Below, piece after piece: positions 1 to 9,741 of a DNA stretch of 64,000 bases. The notes under the pieces were generated by a model. That model did no database searches, was not told the DNA's origin, and was given only the letters and a program-made list of their open reading frames with translations. Both the position numbers and the translations under genes were made by a program. Position 1 is the first letter of the stretch; every line of letters begins with the position of its first letter. The stretch lies in contig NZ_FRCP01000017.1 in NCBI RefSeq assembly GCF_900142955.1, positions 62,001-126,000 on the forward strand, read 5' to 3'. Origin of the DNA: Anaerosporobacter mobilis DSM 15930 (GTDB taxonomy: Bacteria > Bacillota > Clostridia > Lachnospirales > Lachnospiraceae).

Positions 1-1059
1 CGATACTCCCATATGAGAACCGAATACGCTGTACAATTTATCTCCATTTTGGTCGGTCGATAAAACAATTGACGGATCATGTACAGAGTTTCTTGTCTTA
101 GACGCCTCTGAGTACATTGCATTTAACTCTTCTTGTTTTATCTGAATTGTTGGAATAACATCTTCCTCTTCTTGCTTTACTCCACCAGTATTGCCAATGC
201 TTTTTCCTGATACCGTCCCCTCTTCAAAGGTATATAGATACTCAGGTATTATTGTATTATCTTTTAGTTGTTCTATTGTCAGAAAAGAATGATAGATTGC
301 AATATCATCATAAAATGCATTGACATCTTTATCCTCCCAAAAGCAATTACCACCAACATTCACGCTAGTAAGCTGTGGCAAAGAATTCAATAGTACTCCG
401 CTGCTTTTACCAGACGTACCATCTAACATTACATTCGATACTTCCACCCCATCACAGTACACTCGAATCTCATCCGCTTTTACTGCATAGGCTACCTGAT
501 GCCAATTTCCATCTGTCATTACGTTATAACTTGCTACATTATTATCCGAACCATCTGTTGTATCTACATAGCCATCTGCATTCACTCTCCCAATTAAATT
601 AAAACCTAATTGTGTAAGTGGATAGGTTTGATTGTCATTATAAGCACTAAAAATTGAACTCCAGTATGGCTCTGCACCGCTGTAACTTTTTATATACATA
701 CTAACAGTGAAACCGTCTTTAGCTCCTTCTAATACTTTAGGCATTGATAAATAATCTGTTCTTAATGAGGGCGGCCCTGAAGAATTGTTATCAAATACGA
801 ACCCTCTTTGCGCATCCGTAATAATTTTTCCACTTCCCACGATGGTAGCACTGTCAGCAGTAGAAGAAACTTTACTTTCAGATACAGTTTCCGATTTAAA
901 ATTATACATATAATCTGGAGTAACCGCATATCCTGCATCTTCTACGTTCGCTGCTTTCCCTACAATTGGTCCCAGCCCCCATGTCCAACTTTGCGGTATT
1001 ATTAGTGCTCCTGTCAGTACCAAAGCTAGTGTTCGTTTTACAAATCCCTGCCTTCTCAT
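1..1059 (-). CDS. Secreted LamG-domain glycoside hydrolase family 43 protein (partial, 5' part)
   Basis: The frame is open from an ATG at 1059 to the left edge of the window, so the 3' part is missing. SD AAAGGAGAAGG lies just upstream. The N-terminus has basic residues and then a hydrophobic stretch of about 20 residues, a typical signal peptide, so export is expected. Residues about 60-230 look like a LamG/concanavalin-like carbohydrate-binding domain (GFTVSMYIKS, WHQVAYAV, DDIAIY). From about residue 325 a new domain starts with HDPSIV followed by YSVFGSHM, the usual opening of GH43 arabinanases and arabinosidases, where the Asp is the catalytic base. The likely role is extracellular cleavage of arabinan-type plant polysaccharide. 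Exact substrate cannot be told because most of the catalytic domain is outside the window. Confidence 0.8.
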   Translation of the reverse strand, partial: MRRQGFVKRTLALVLTGALIIPQSWTWGLGPIVGKAANVEDAGYAVTPDYMYNFKSETVSESKVSSTADSATIVGSGKIITDAQRGFVFDNNSSGPPSLRTDYLSMPKVLEGAKDGFTVSMYIKSYSGAEPYWSSIFSAYNDNQTYPLTQLGFNLIGRVNADGYVDTTDGSDNNVASYNVMTDGNWHQVAYAVKADEIRVYCDGVEVSNVMLDGTSGKSSGVLLNSLPQLTSVNVGGNCFWEDKDVNAFYDDIAIYHSFLTIEQLKDNTIIPEYLYTFEEGTVSGKSIGNTGGVKQEEEDVIPTIQIKQEELNAMYSEASKTRNSVHDPSIVLSTDQNGDKLYSVFGSHMGVS

Positions 1060-1123
1060 AACCTTCTCCTTTCAAAAAACCCCATAAATCGTTACTATAT
1101 AGTTATTCTAATATTTTACCTTA

Positions 1124-1161
1124 GGTCAATGATACTAATTTAAACTTTGATTTAAATTAGT
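1124..1161 (-). promoter_or_regulatory. Candidate promoter and operator of the GH43 gene
   Basis: On the minus strand TTGACC (1124-1129) could be a -35 box about 65 bases before the start codon; the -10 is not clear. Directly upstream is a perfect inverted repeat, ACTAATTTAAA (1134-1144) and TTTAAATTAGT (1151-1161), with a 6-base centre. An 11-bp palindrome abutting a -35 region is what a sugar-responsive activator or repressor site would look like. This is an inference from position and symmetry only. Confidence 0.35.
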
Positions 1162-1431
1162 AATCTCTTATTAATATTTGACATTTAGATAAAATACTTT
1201 ACAATTTTATATTGCTACTTGTTGCCTTCCTTGTCAACTTGTATAATTTTTATGTAATTCTTTATTATTTTTTATTAATTATTTTATTTTTATTGAGCAT
1301 TCTAAATTATTTCACTCTATACTTACTAATTTATTTATAATTTTTACTGTTTTTTTGACATCTAATAATAGATATTACTTTAATATGAGAACATCAGTAA
1401 AATAAAACATTATCTAGCAAAAATAAAAATA

Positions 1432-1466
1432 GCAAAATACCACTAGTTAAACTAGTGGTATTTTGC
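1432..1466 (-). terminator. Intrinsic terminator of the carboxyltransferase gene, possibly bidirectional
   Basis: A perfect 17-bp inverted repeat (GCAAAATACCACTAGTT and its complement, 1-base centre) lies 30 bases past the minus-strand gene ending at 1497. T-rich tracts follow on both strands (CGTTTTTATTT on plus, TATTTTTATTTTT on minus). Confidence 0.85.
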
Positions 1467-1496
1467 CGTTTTTATTTATTGTATAAATCCTATTTT

Positions 1497-3095
1497 TTAT
1501 AATGGAATATTGCCATGTTTCTTGCGAACAACAGTTAATTCACTCTTACCTCGTAACATAATTAAATCAGAATACAATCTTTCCCTTGTCTCAGATGGGT
1601 TAATGATCTCATCTACGTATCCGTACTTAGCTGCAATATCACCATTCATGCATGACTCACGATATTCATCTGCTTTCGCGTTAATGAATTCACCAATTTG
1701 ACCTTTCGGTATATTCTTTAATTCTTTACTATGGATAATCTCAACTGCACCTTCTGCACCCATAACTGCAATCTCTGCTGAAGGCCATGCATATACATAG
1801 TCAGCACCAAGATGTTTACTACACATAGCGATATATGCGCCGCCATATGCTTTACGAAGTACAACGGTTAATTTGATTGTGGTTGCTTCTGAATACGCAT
1901 ACAGTAATTTAGCTCCATGTCTAATAATTCCTCTCATCTCTTGATTTACTCCTGGCATAAAGCCTGGTACATCAACTAATGTAATAATTGGAATATTATA
2001 AGAATCACAGTAACGAATAAATCTAGCTCCCTTATCACTTGCATCACAATCTAGAGAACCTGCCGCATATCTTGGTTGACTACCAACAACACCAACGGTG
2101 ATATTACTTAATTTAGCAAAACCAACAACGATATTTTGTGCAAATTCTGCTTGAATTTCTACAAAGCTATCTTTGTCAAACATCTCAGCAATTACTTGAC
2201 GCATATCATAACTTTGTGACATACGCTCAGGTAGAATGGAATCTAACGCTTTTTGATTCTTATTCACATATGGTTCTTGCTTGAAAGTACGCTTGTCTCC
2301 ATAATATTGTGGAAGCATCTCAACTAGATGCCGTACGCCTTCATAACATTTATCTTCTGATTCATATCTAAAATGAGCAACCCCACTTGTTGTGGAATGT
2401 ACTCTTGCACTCCCTAATTCTTCCGCTGTAACTGTTTCATTGGTTACACTTTTGATAACTTTTGGTCCAGTAACGAACATATTGCTTACCTCATCAATTG
2501 TAAAGATGAAATCTGTAATACCTGGTGAATATACTGCACCACCCGCACATGGTCCTGCAATTATTGAAATCTGTGGAATATAGCCAGAAGCTAATGTGTT
2601 CATATAGAAGATATCACCATATCCTGCTAGTGAACTAACACCTTCTTGAATTCTAGCTCCACCCGAATCATTAATGCCTATTACCGGACATTTGGTCTTA
2701 ATTGCTAGTTCAATAACATGTGCAATCTTCTTTCCATGTTCATTACCTAGTGTACCTCCCATTACTGTAAAGTCTTGTGCATATATGTACACTTTTTGAC
2801 CTTTAATAAATCCATAGCCTGTTATGACACCATCGTAAGGTAATGTATCTTCACATAGTCCTAATGCACTCTTGTGATTTGTTACTCGTGATCCAATCTC
2901 TTTGAAAGTATCCTTATCAAGAATCATTGTAATACGTTCAATGGCATGTAGTTTACCTTTATCATGTTGTTTTTCTAATTTATATTTATCTACATACTCC
3001 GATTCTTTTTCTTTCATAAATGGAATATTCTCTGTGATTATGTTCTTTAGTTCTGCAATTCCTGCTGGAAATATTGAAGATTTCTGTTCTTCCAA
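1497..3095 (-). CDS. Acyl-CoA carboxylase/decarboxylase carboxyltransferase subunit (PccB/MmdA family)
   Basis: This 532-residue protein has the two crotonase-like halves of biotin-dependent carboxyltransferases of the propionyl-CoA/methylmalonyl-CoA type. SGGARIQEG at 144-152 and GPCAGGAVYSPG at 181-192 form the first CoA/oxyanion site, and AYGGAYIAMCSK with the later AVMGAEGAVEI forms the C-terminal half. Length fits the family. The start is TTG at 3095, with GAGGTG seven bases upstream; the next in-frame Met would remove about 26 residues. The enzyme would move a carboxyl group between biotin and acyl-CoA in the cytoplasm. No biotin carrier, biotin carboxylase or sodium-pump subunit lies next to it, so its partners must be elsewhere. 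It could be PccB, MmdA or an AccD-like fusion; the exact acyl-CoA is unknown. Confidence 0.85.
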   Translation of the reverse strand: MEEQKSSIFPAGIAELKNIITENIPFMKEKESEYVDKYKLEKQHDKGKLHAIERITMILDKDTFKEIGSRVTNHKSALGLCEDTLPYDGVITGYGFIKGQKVYIYAQDFTVMGGTLGNEHGKKIAHVIELAIKTKCPVIGINDSGGARIQEGVSSLAGYGDIFYMNTLASGYIPQISIIAGPCAGGAVYSPGITDFIFTIDEVSNMFVTGPKVIKSVTNETVTAEELGSARVHSTTSGVAHFRYESEDKCYEGVRHLVEMLPQYYGDKRTFKQEPYVNKNQKALDSILPERMSQSYDMRQVIAEMFDKDSFVEIQAEFAQNIVVGFAKLSNITVGVVGSQPRYAAGSLDCDASDKGARFIRYCDSYNIPIITLVDVPGFMPGVNQEMRGIIRHGAKLLYAYSEATTIKLTVVLRKAYGGAYIAMCSKHLGADYVYAWPSAEIAVMGAEGAVEIIHSKELKNIPKGQIGEFINAKADEYRESCMNGDIAAKYGYVDEIINPSETRERLYSDLIMLRGKSELTVVRKKHGNIPL

Positions 3096-3221
3096 GAAAG
3101 TACACCTCGCTCATCTTACTATTGAATTTCGAACTCTATTTTACTAATATTACCATATATAGAATTCTCAAACATTGTTCTGTTGCAATATAGATTATAA
3201 CCGATACCAATCTCATTTTCA

Positions 3222-3253
3222 ACTAATTTATTTTGATTATCAAATAAATTAGT
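3222..3253 (-). terminator. AT-only stem-loop at the end of the kdp operon
   Basis: Perfect 12-bp inverted repeat (ACTAATTTATTT/AAATAAATTAGT, 8-base loop). The kdpE stop codon (3249-3251) lies within the right arm. No clear T-tract follows, so it is a weak terminator or a 3'-end stabilising hairpin. Confidence 0.4.
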
Positions 3254-3968
3254 ATTTATTTTCCATTTTCACCATTCGGTATCCTATTCCAACATGAGTT
3301 TGTATATACTGCTCTTTATTATCTCCCGTTCCTAGTTTCTTTCTAAGTGAAGCCATATAAACTCTAAGAGAAGACATATCCGATTCAATCGCATTGGTCC
3401 AAACTTTGTCTAATATAAAACGATGCGTAAGCACCTTACCGATATTCTTGGCTAGCAAGCAAATCAAACTGTATTCTATGGGCATTAAATGTATCTCCTG
3501 ATTCCTCACTGTTACTGTTGCACTTGGGTAATCAATTCTTAAATCACCATTAATAAAACAAGATTGACTCGGTTCGCCCATCACCCCATTCATATGCTGT
3601 AATCTGCGATATGTAGTCCGTAACCTAGCCAAAAGTTCTGCAACACTGAATGGTTTCGTAAGATAATCATCGGCTCCTGCATCTAATGCATTGATTTTAT
3701 CCATATCTTCACTTCTTGCACTAATCACTATAATGGGTAACATCGACCAAGAACGTACCTTCTTAATCACCTCAATCCCATCCATATCCGGTAAACCAAG
3801 ATCAAGTAAGATAATATCTGGATTGTGAGAGGTTGCTGCTAGAATAGCCTGTGCACCATTCTCAGCAACAATGTACTTATAATCTTGAGTCTCAAGCGTA
3901 GTGGTAATTAGATTCCGTACAGGTTTATCATCTTCTACGACTAAGATTTTTGATTTTTGATTTATCAT
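3249..3968 (-). CDS. kdpE: KdpE response regulator (OmpR family)
   Basis: This 239-residue protein has a receiver domain (ILVVEDD at 8-14, phospho-acceptor Asp56 in DIILLD, conserved LTKPF near 105) and a C-terminal OmpR/PhoB winged helix (about 140-235, ending in GIGYRM). It is the DNA-binding partner of KdpD and should activate kdpABC under potassium limitation. SD AAAGGAG sits nine bases before the ATG. It is the last gene of the kdpABCDE order and starts about 35 bases after kdpD ends. OmpR-family regulators bind direct repeats with 11-bp spacing, which are found before kdpA and the TPR gene (11664 and 12214). Confidence 0.95.
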   Translation of the reverse strand: MINQKSKILVVEDDKPVRNLITTTLETQDYKYIVAENGAQAILAATSHNPDIILLDLGLPDMDGIEVIKKVRSWSMLPIIVISARSEDMDKINALDAGADDYLTKPFSVAELLARLRTTYRRLQHMNGVMGEPSQSCFINGDLRIDYPSATVTVRNQEIHLMPIEYSLICLLAKNIGKVLTHRFILDKVWTNAIESDMSSLRVYMASLRKKLGTGDNKEQYIQTHVGIGYRMVKMENKY

Positions 3969-4003
3969 AATAACATGCTCCTTTCCAAAGTTAAATACAT
4001 GGT

Positions 4004-6694
4004 CTACTGCAATTCCTTTACCTCCTCTAATTTCAACGTAAATCGAAAGATAGCTCCCTTAGGTTTGTTATCGAGAACTTCTAGTTTTCCCCCATGTGCA
4101 TCTACAATTGATTTACACAAGGCTAAACCAAGCCCCATTCCTCTTCTCCCATCAGATACAGAATCATTGACGGTATAGAACATCGTGAATATCTTAGTCT
4201 TTTGTTCATCATCAATTCCCGGTCCATCATCTCGTATCTCGATAGCTATATATTCCCCTTCTTTGCAGGTAACTACTTCAATATGAGACCCAGCAGGCGT
4301 ATATTTGATTGCATTATCTATTAAGTTAATTATCACTTGAATAATACGTTTTGCATCAACTCTTGCTACTAGTACTTCTTCTACATCAACCGATACTCTA
4401 TGCTCTTTTGACTTTCGATCTATGTGTTTCATAGCTTCGATGATTAAATCTTCCACTAGTTCTGGTTCTAAATCTAACTGCATGGTTCCATTCTCAATTC
4501 TCGTAACACTTAATAAATTCTCTACTAGATTAATCAACCACATCGAATCATCATATATATATTCATATAACTCATGCTTCTTATCTGCGGATATTAGGTC
4601 TGAGTTTTCAATTAGCATACTTGCGTTACCTGATATGCTAGTCAAAGGTGTTCTCAAATCATGAGAAATAGAGCGCAATAAATTAGCACGTAGTTGTTCT
4701 TGTTTTAACTGAATTGCCACCTCACGTTCCTTTAGAAGTAGCTCTTCCTTCTCCAGCGCAAAAGCGCATTCGTTCAGAATAGCCACTAAGATTCCTTGTT
4801 CAAATGCTTGAATCACCTCTCCATTTAATTCAATTCCAATAACCGCAAATACTCTATCACCATTCCGTACTGCCATATACAGACATTTGGCACCTGGTAA
4901 CGTTGTGGTTGATGCGCCAGCATGCTTGTTGTTCTTATATGTCCAGGTTGCAACAGCTAATTCTGTTTTTGGTATTGATGTTGATATATTACTGCTACTA
5001 TGGTAGATGATTGGTTTCGGATTCTTCTCTGGATCTCCAACATAACCATAGATTGTCTTATCTAATAATTTGCCTATCTGCCTTATGGTCCGCCACACAA
5101 TATCTTCTGTATTCTTACCATGCTGTAATTTCTGGCTAGTCTCTAGCAATACTTCTGTACGATAGGCTTTTTTTGCTGATACCTTTGCTTCATTTTTGAC
5201 CTTTTGGGTGACAGTTGAACTAATTAAGGACATAATTAACATAATCACAATAGTGATTACGTAACCTCCTTCATATACTTTGAAAGTAAGTTTTGGATCA
5301 GTAAAAAAGAAATCATATGTAAATACGCTTATAAAACTATATACATAACTGGTAAATTTATATTTTGTTATTATCGCTGTGACCAATACACCTAGTATAT
5401 ATGTCATTACTATATTCGAATCTTGCAAATCCATATATTTAAAGAAAATTGCAATACCTGATGAAACACTTAATAATAATAGAGTCTTAACTATATCAAG
5501 GCTTACAATAGAAGGCTGAACCTTTGTAGTTTTCTTCTTCTTTTTCCGATACATCTGATCATAGCTGTCCGGAATAAGGAATATCTCAATAGAGGGACAA
5601 AGCTTAGAAAGTCTTTCGGAGAAACTCTCCTTTACCAAAAACAGACTTCTCTTACTATAGCTTCTCCCTAGTACCACTTTTGTTACCTTAGATAACTTAG
5701 CATACTCCGCGATCTGTTCCACAATGTCACTTCCATAGGAGGTTACCGTATTAGCTCCAAATTGAGCAGCTAACTTGGTATTCTCCCTTAACCTTTGAAT
5801 GTCCTCTTTATCCATATCTGAAGATTCTGGTGTCTCAACATAAAATGCTGTAAACTTACCGTGAAAAGCCTTTGCCATCCTTGCCGCTTGTCGAATCACT
5901 TTATCATTCGAGGGTGAAGGGGATAAACACATAAGGATATGCTCACCCACAGCCCCTTCCTTACCTAATTGGTGAATGGATTTACTCTGTTCTTGATTAA
6001 CCCAATCTGCCATTCTTCTAAGTGCTATCTCACGTAACGCTATTAGATTATCTTCGGTAAAGAAGTTTCCTAACGCCTTTTTTACACGATCTTTCTTATA
6101 TATTTTCCCTTGTTCAAGACGAGCAATTAATTCCTCTGGCTGTATATCAATCATCTCTATTTGATTTGCTTCATCAAACACAGAGTCTGGGATTCTCTCT
6201 CTTACCATAACTCCTGTAATCTGTGCAATTAAATCATGAAGGCTCTCAATGTGTTGTACGTTAACAGTTGTATAGACATTAATCCCAGCATTAAGTAGTT
6301 CTTTAATGTCCTCATACCTCTTAAGATGACGACTTCCAAACGCATTGGTATGTGCAAGTTCATCAACTAGTATAATATTCGGCTTTCTCTTAAGTGCACT
6401 ATCAATATCAAATTCCGTCAGCTCAATGGATTGATACGGTATTACTTTCGGTGGTAAAACCTCTAAACCCTCTACTAATTTCATTGTTTCTGGTCTTGCA
6501 TGTGGTTCTATGTAACCAGCTACAACATCAATGCCTGCTTTTTTCTCCTCATGCGCAGCAAGCAGCATAGCATAAGTTTTCCCTATACCTGCTGCATAGC
6601 CAAAGAAGATCTTCAATTTTCCTTTTCCTACATTCTCTTCATCAGAGACAATTCTATCAAGAATTGCCTCCGGATTCATTCTTACTTCTTCCAT
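4004..6694 (-). CDS. kdpD: KdpD osmosensitive K+ channel sensor histidine kinase
   Basis: At 896 residues this is a full-length KdpD. It has the N-terminal KdpD domain with Walker A GYAAGIGKT at 32-40, a universal-stress-protein-like domain at about 250-375, four membrane segments at about 400-500, a GAF-like region, a HisKA box SISHDLRTPLTS with the phospho-acceptor His near 675, and a HATPase domain (NLIDNAIKYTP, DDGPGID, GMGLGLALC). It senses low potassium or ionic stress at the membrane and phosphorylates KdpE. SD GGAG is seven bases before the ATG at 6694. It lies between kdpC and kdpE on the same strand. Confidence 0.96.
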   Translation of the reverse strand: MEEVRMNPEAILDRIVSDEENVGKGKLKIFFGYAAGIGKTYAMLLAAHEEKKAGIDVVAGYIEPHARPETMKLVEGLEVLPPKVIPYQSIELTEFDIDSALKRKPNIILVDELAHTNAFGSRHLKRYEDIKELLNAGINVYTTVNVQHIESLHDLIAQITGVMVRERIPDSVFDEANQIEMIDIQPEELIARLEQGKIYKKDRVKKALGNFFTEDNLIALREIALRRMADWVNQEQSKSIHQLGKEGAVGEHILMCLSPSPSNDKVIRQAARMAKAFHGKFTAFYVETPESSDMDKEDIQRLRENTKLAAQFGANTVTSYGSDIVEQIAEYAKLSKVTKVVLGRSYSKRSLFLVKESFSERLSKLCPSIEIFLIPDSYDQMYRKKKKKTTKVQPSIVSLDIVKTLLLLSVSSGIAIFFKYMDLQDSNIVMTYILGVLVTAIITKYKFTSYVYSFISVFTYDFFFTDPKLTFKVYEGGYVITIVIMLIMSLISSTVTQKVKNEAKVSAKKAYRTEVLLETSQKLQHGKNTEDIVWRTIRQIGKLLDKTIYGYVGDPEKNPKPIIYHSSSNISTSIPKTELAVATWTYKNNKHAGASTTTLPGAKCLYMAVRNGDRVFAVIGIELNGEVIQAFEQGILVAILNECAFALEKEELLLKEREVAIQLKQEQLRANLLRSISHDLRTPLTSISGNASMLIENSDLISADKKHELYEYIYDDSMWLINLVENLLSVTRIENGTMQLDLEPELVEDLIIEAMKHIDRKSKEHRVSVDVEEVLVARVDAKRIIQVIINLIDNAIKYTPAGSHIEVVTCKEGEYIAIEIRDDGPGIDDEQKTKIFTMFYTVNDSVSDGRRGMGLGLALCKSIVDAHGGKLEVLDNKPKGAIFRFTLKLEEVKELQ

Positions 6695-6783
6695 ATCTTA
6701 GCTCCATTTACATGTATCAAGCGTTGACTACCACTCCCATATACCGCTTGATTTTGTTATCCCAATTAGATTCCTAGATTCAT

Positions 6784-7389
6784 CTAATTCAGAATTCCGT
6801 CAAGTGCCAAATTTACTTCAAGAACATTAACAACCTTTTCTCCAAGAACCCCCAATAATTTTCCTGTGGTATATTGATTAATGATATCCTCTACTTGTTC
6901 TGTAGATATATTCCTCACCTTTGCTATTCTATCTACTTGATACATGGCGGCTGCAACACTAATATGAGGATCAAGACCACTACCAGAACCCGTTACTAAA
7001 TCAACTGGAACTTTCTGATTTATCATGGCTGGATTTGAAGCTTTTATAGCTTCGGCACGTTCTGTAATTAAGGAACGATAATCCTCACTAGCCGGTGTCA
7101 GATTTGATGGTCCTGCATAATACAACGCATTGCCTTCCTCATCATGATATGTCCCTGTATTATCATACATAACACGTCCCCATAGATATCTATCCCCTGT
7201 AAACTTCTGACCAAGTAATTTACTTCCATATTGTTTTCCATCTACCTCAATTATACTACCATTTGCTTTATCTTTAAAGAAAAGTTGTGAAATTCCTGTT
7301 ACTGCAAGCGGATAGATAACACCACATACAATAGTTGTTATAAGTATGAACGTTGCTGTTTGTTTTAGCAAGATCTTAATTGACTTCAT
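6784..7389 (-). CDS. kdpC: KdpC subunit of the K+-transporting P-type ATPase
   Basis: The 201-residue protein has one N-terminal membrane helix (about residues 11-31) followed by the extracytoplasmic KdpC domain, with GSGSGLDPHIS as the family hallmark. KdpC stabilises the KdpA-KdpB complex. SD AAGGAGG precedes the ATG. The 193-base gap to kdpB is longer than the other gaps of the operon, and I found no small gene in it. Confidence 0.95.
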   Translation of the reverse strand: MKSIKILLKQTATFILITTIVCGVIYPLAVTGISQLFFKDKANGSIIEVDGKQYGSKLLGQKFTGDRYLWGRVMYDNTGTYHDEEGNALYYAGPSNLTPASEDYRSLITERAEAIKASNPAMINQKVPVDLVTGSGSGLDPHISVAAAMYQVDRIAKVRNISTEQVEDIINQYTTGKLLGVLGEKVVNVLEVNLALDGILN

Positions 7390-7582
7390 GATGATTCCTC
7401 CTTAATTCTTAATTCCTAATTCGTTTCGTACTTGTTATTTTATTTGTTTAACTAAAACGCTTGATATTCTTTTATAGTTTCTTGACCCACCCGTTATGTC
7501 ACAAAGTGCACAACCTCATGATAGGATAACCATAAAGTTAATTTTCGTTACTTAATCTTATTATTTATAACAAGACTAGCAT

Positions 7583-9640
7583 TTAAAATAATCCCGTCGC
7601 TACTAGTAACAAATCGATTAATTTAACAAAGATGAACGGAGCGATAATACCACCTACACCATATACAAGTAGGTTCCATGATAACAACTTACCTGCTGAA
7701 ACTTCACGGTACTTAACACCCTTTAATGCCAACGGAATCAACGCGATAATGATTAATGCATTATAAATAATTGCGGAGAATATGGCGCTTTCTGCACTAT
7801 GAAGATGCATAATGTTAAGTGCTGACAATTCGGGATACAATCCTAAGAAGAGAGCCGGTATTATTGCAAAATATTTCGCTAAGTCGTTTGCGATACTGAA
7901 TGTAGTTAAACTACCTCTTGTCATTAATAACTGTTTTCCAATTCTTACGATATCAATTAGTTTGGTTGGGGAGGAATCTAAATCCACCATGTTACCAGCT
8001 TCTTTTGCCGCTTGTGTACCTGTATTCATAGCAACCGCTACATCCGCTTGTGCTAATGCTGGAGCATCATTGGTACCATCTCCTGTCATGGCTACAAGAT
8101 GACCTTTTGCTTGAAAATCGCGAATCATCTGCAGCTTTCCTTCTGGAGTCGCTTCTGCTAAGAAATCATCTACACCAGCTTCTGCTGCAATAGCAGCTGC
8201 TGTCAATGGATTATCTCCTGTTATCATGATTGTCTTGATACCCATCTTACGAAGATCTGCGAATTTTTCGTTTACTCCTGCCTTAATGATATCCTTAAGA
8301 TAGATAACTCCAAGAATTTCTTTATTCTTAGATACAACAAGTGGCGTGCCACCTTTACTAGCGATGGACTTTACTGCCACGTCACATTGTCCACTATATC
8401 TTCCACCTTGATTAATTATATACTCTTTGATGGAATCAGCCGCACCTTTACGGATTCTATCTGATTTCATATCAACACCACTCATTCTTGTGGTTGCCGT
8501 AAATGGAACAAAACTCACATGTAACTCTTCTAGGTTACGTTCCCTTATACCAAACTTCTCTTTTGCTAAGATTACTACGCTACGCCCCTCCGGTGTTTCA
8601 TCTGCTAGAGACGCCAACTGTGCCGCTTCTGCTAGTTCTTGCTCCGTATGACCATCGACTGGTATAAATTCCGCTGCCTGTCTGTTACCTAGTGTAATGG
8701 TACCTGTTTTATCAAGCATAAGGATATCAACATCACCAGCTGCCTCAATTGCTCTACCACTCATTGCAAGTACATTTGATTGATTCAAACGGCTCATACC
8801 TGCTATACCAATTGCAGATAGCAATGCTCCAATCGTTGTTGGTGCAAGACAAACTAATAGCGCAATTAATGAAGTAATGGAGGTAGGATTTTCAAGACCT
8901 AATTGTTTTGAAGAAAACAAACTGTAACTATATAACGAAGCTGTCACTAAGATAAATATTGCTGTTAACGCTACTAAGAAGATTTGTAAGGCGATTTCGT
9001 TTGGAGTTTTCTTCCTTGAAGAACCTTCTACCATTGCAATCATCTTATCTAGAAAGCTTTCTCCAGCCTCACTGGTTACCTGAATAACAATCCAGTCAGA
9101 AGTAACCATTGTACCACCAGTAACCGCACTTCTATCCCCTCCTGCTTCACGTATCACTGGGGCAGATTCTCCAGTGATTGCGCTTTCATCAACGGATGCC
9201 GCACCTTCCACTACTTCACCATCCGCTGGGATTTGTTCCCCTGCATTCACTAAAACGAGATCCCCTTTTCTTAATGTTGCTGATGATACTAGCTTAAAAT
9301 CCTCTTTGTGATCAATTGAATCGATTTTTTTCGTCTCTATATCTTTCTTTGAAGCCCGCAGAGAATCTGCCTGTGCCTTACCTCTACCTTCTGCAATTGC
9401 TTCCGCGAAGTTCGCAAACAGTACAGTAAACCAAAGAATAACTGCTATTCCTAATATGTATCCGGAAGAAGCATCTTTAATCCCAAAGCATGATAAGAGA
9501 AAAAGAAATGATGTTAAAATTGCTGATATATATACTAAAAACATTACAGGATTCCCAATTTGTGTCTTAGGAGACAGTTTCATAAACGAATCCTTTAATG
9601 CATGTAAGAGTATTTTCTTGTCTTTCACTTTAATTTCCAT
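7583..9640 (-). CDS. kdpB: KdpB, catalytic P-type ATPase subunit of the K+ uptake system
   Basis: The protein is 685 residues from the ATG at 9640. It has the actuator motif TGES at 157-160, phosphorylation site DKTGTIT with Asp310, and the hinge TGDGTNDAPAL; the membrane segment carries the KdpB motif LAPTTIGALLSAIG. It hydrolyses ATP to drive uptake through KdpA. The reading frame continues upstream to 9712, but those 24 residues are unlike KdpB. The family N-terminus (KDSFMKL near residue 20, NPVMF at 30-34) fits the inner ATG, which has AGAGG upstream. That ribosome site sits in the loop of a hairpin (9645-9663). A strong AAAGGAG near 9703-9709 is too close (2-4 bases) to the in-frame ATG at 9700 to be a good site. 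Confidence 0.94.
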   Translation of the reverse strand: MEIKVKDKKILLHALKDSFMKLSPKTQIGNPVMFLVYISAILTSFLFLLSCFGIKDASSGYILGIAVILWFTVLFANFAEAIAEGRGKAQADSLRASKKDIETKKIDSIDHKEDFKLVSSATLRKGDLVLVNAGEQIPADGEVVEGAASVDESAITGESAPVIREAGGDRSAVTGGTMVTSDWIVIQVTSEAGESFLDKMIAMVEGSSRKKTPNEIALQIFLVALTAIFILVTASLYSYSLFSSKQLGLENPTSITSLIALLVCLAPTTIGALLSAIGIAGMSRLNQSNVLAMSGRAIEAAGDVDILMLDKTGTITLGNRQAAEFIPVDGHTEQELAEAAQLASLADETPEGRSVVILAKEKFGIRERNLEELHVSFVPFTATTRMSGVDMKSDRIRKGAADSIKEYIINQGGRYSGQCDVAVKSIASKGGTPLVVSKNKEILGVIYLKDIIKAGVNEKFADLRKMGIKTIMITGDNPLTAAAIAAEAGVDDFLAEATPEGKLQMIRDFQAKGHLVAMTGDGTNDAPALAQADVAVAMNTGTQAAKEAGNMVDLDSSPTKLIDIVRIGKQLLMTRGSLTTFSIANDLAKYFAIIPALFLGLYPELSALNIMHLHSAESAIFSAIIYNALIIIALIPLALKGVKYREVSAGKLLSWNLLVYGVGGIIAPFIFVKLIDLLLVATGLF

Positions 9641-9644
9641 GCAT

Positions 9645-9663
9645 ATCACAAGCCTCTTGTGAT
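9645..9663 (-). promoter_or_regulatory. Hairpin presenting the kdpB ribosome-binding site in its loop
   Basis: On the mRNA, ATCACAAG and CTTGTGAT form a perfect 8-bp stem around the loop AGG, which is the core of the kdpB SD. The stem ends four bases before the start codon. It may tune KdpB translation relative to KdpA, which ends at 9742. This is an inference from sequence symmetry. Confidence 0.45.
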
Positions 9664-9741
9664 TCCGCCATAATAAATAGGTTGAAAGAAAGCAGTGCAT
9701 GGCTCCTTTCATAAGATTTATATTCTTTCAACCCTTCCTCC

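Larger units (their letters stand above)
1060..1496. other. Intergenic region between the GH43 and carboxyltransferase genes
   Basis: This 437-base stretch is very AT-rich. It holds the candidate operator at 1124-1161 and the terminator at 1432-1466. I see no coding potential or RNA gene in the rest. Confidence 0.7.

Noticed and set aside
9641..9712. Upstream extension of kdpB
   Set aside because: The 24 extra residues do not resemble KdpB, and the inner ATG has a ribosome site.
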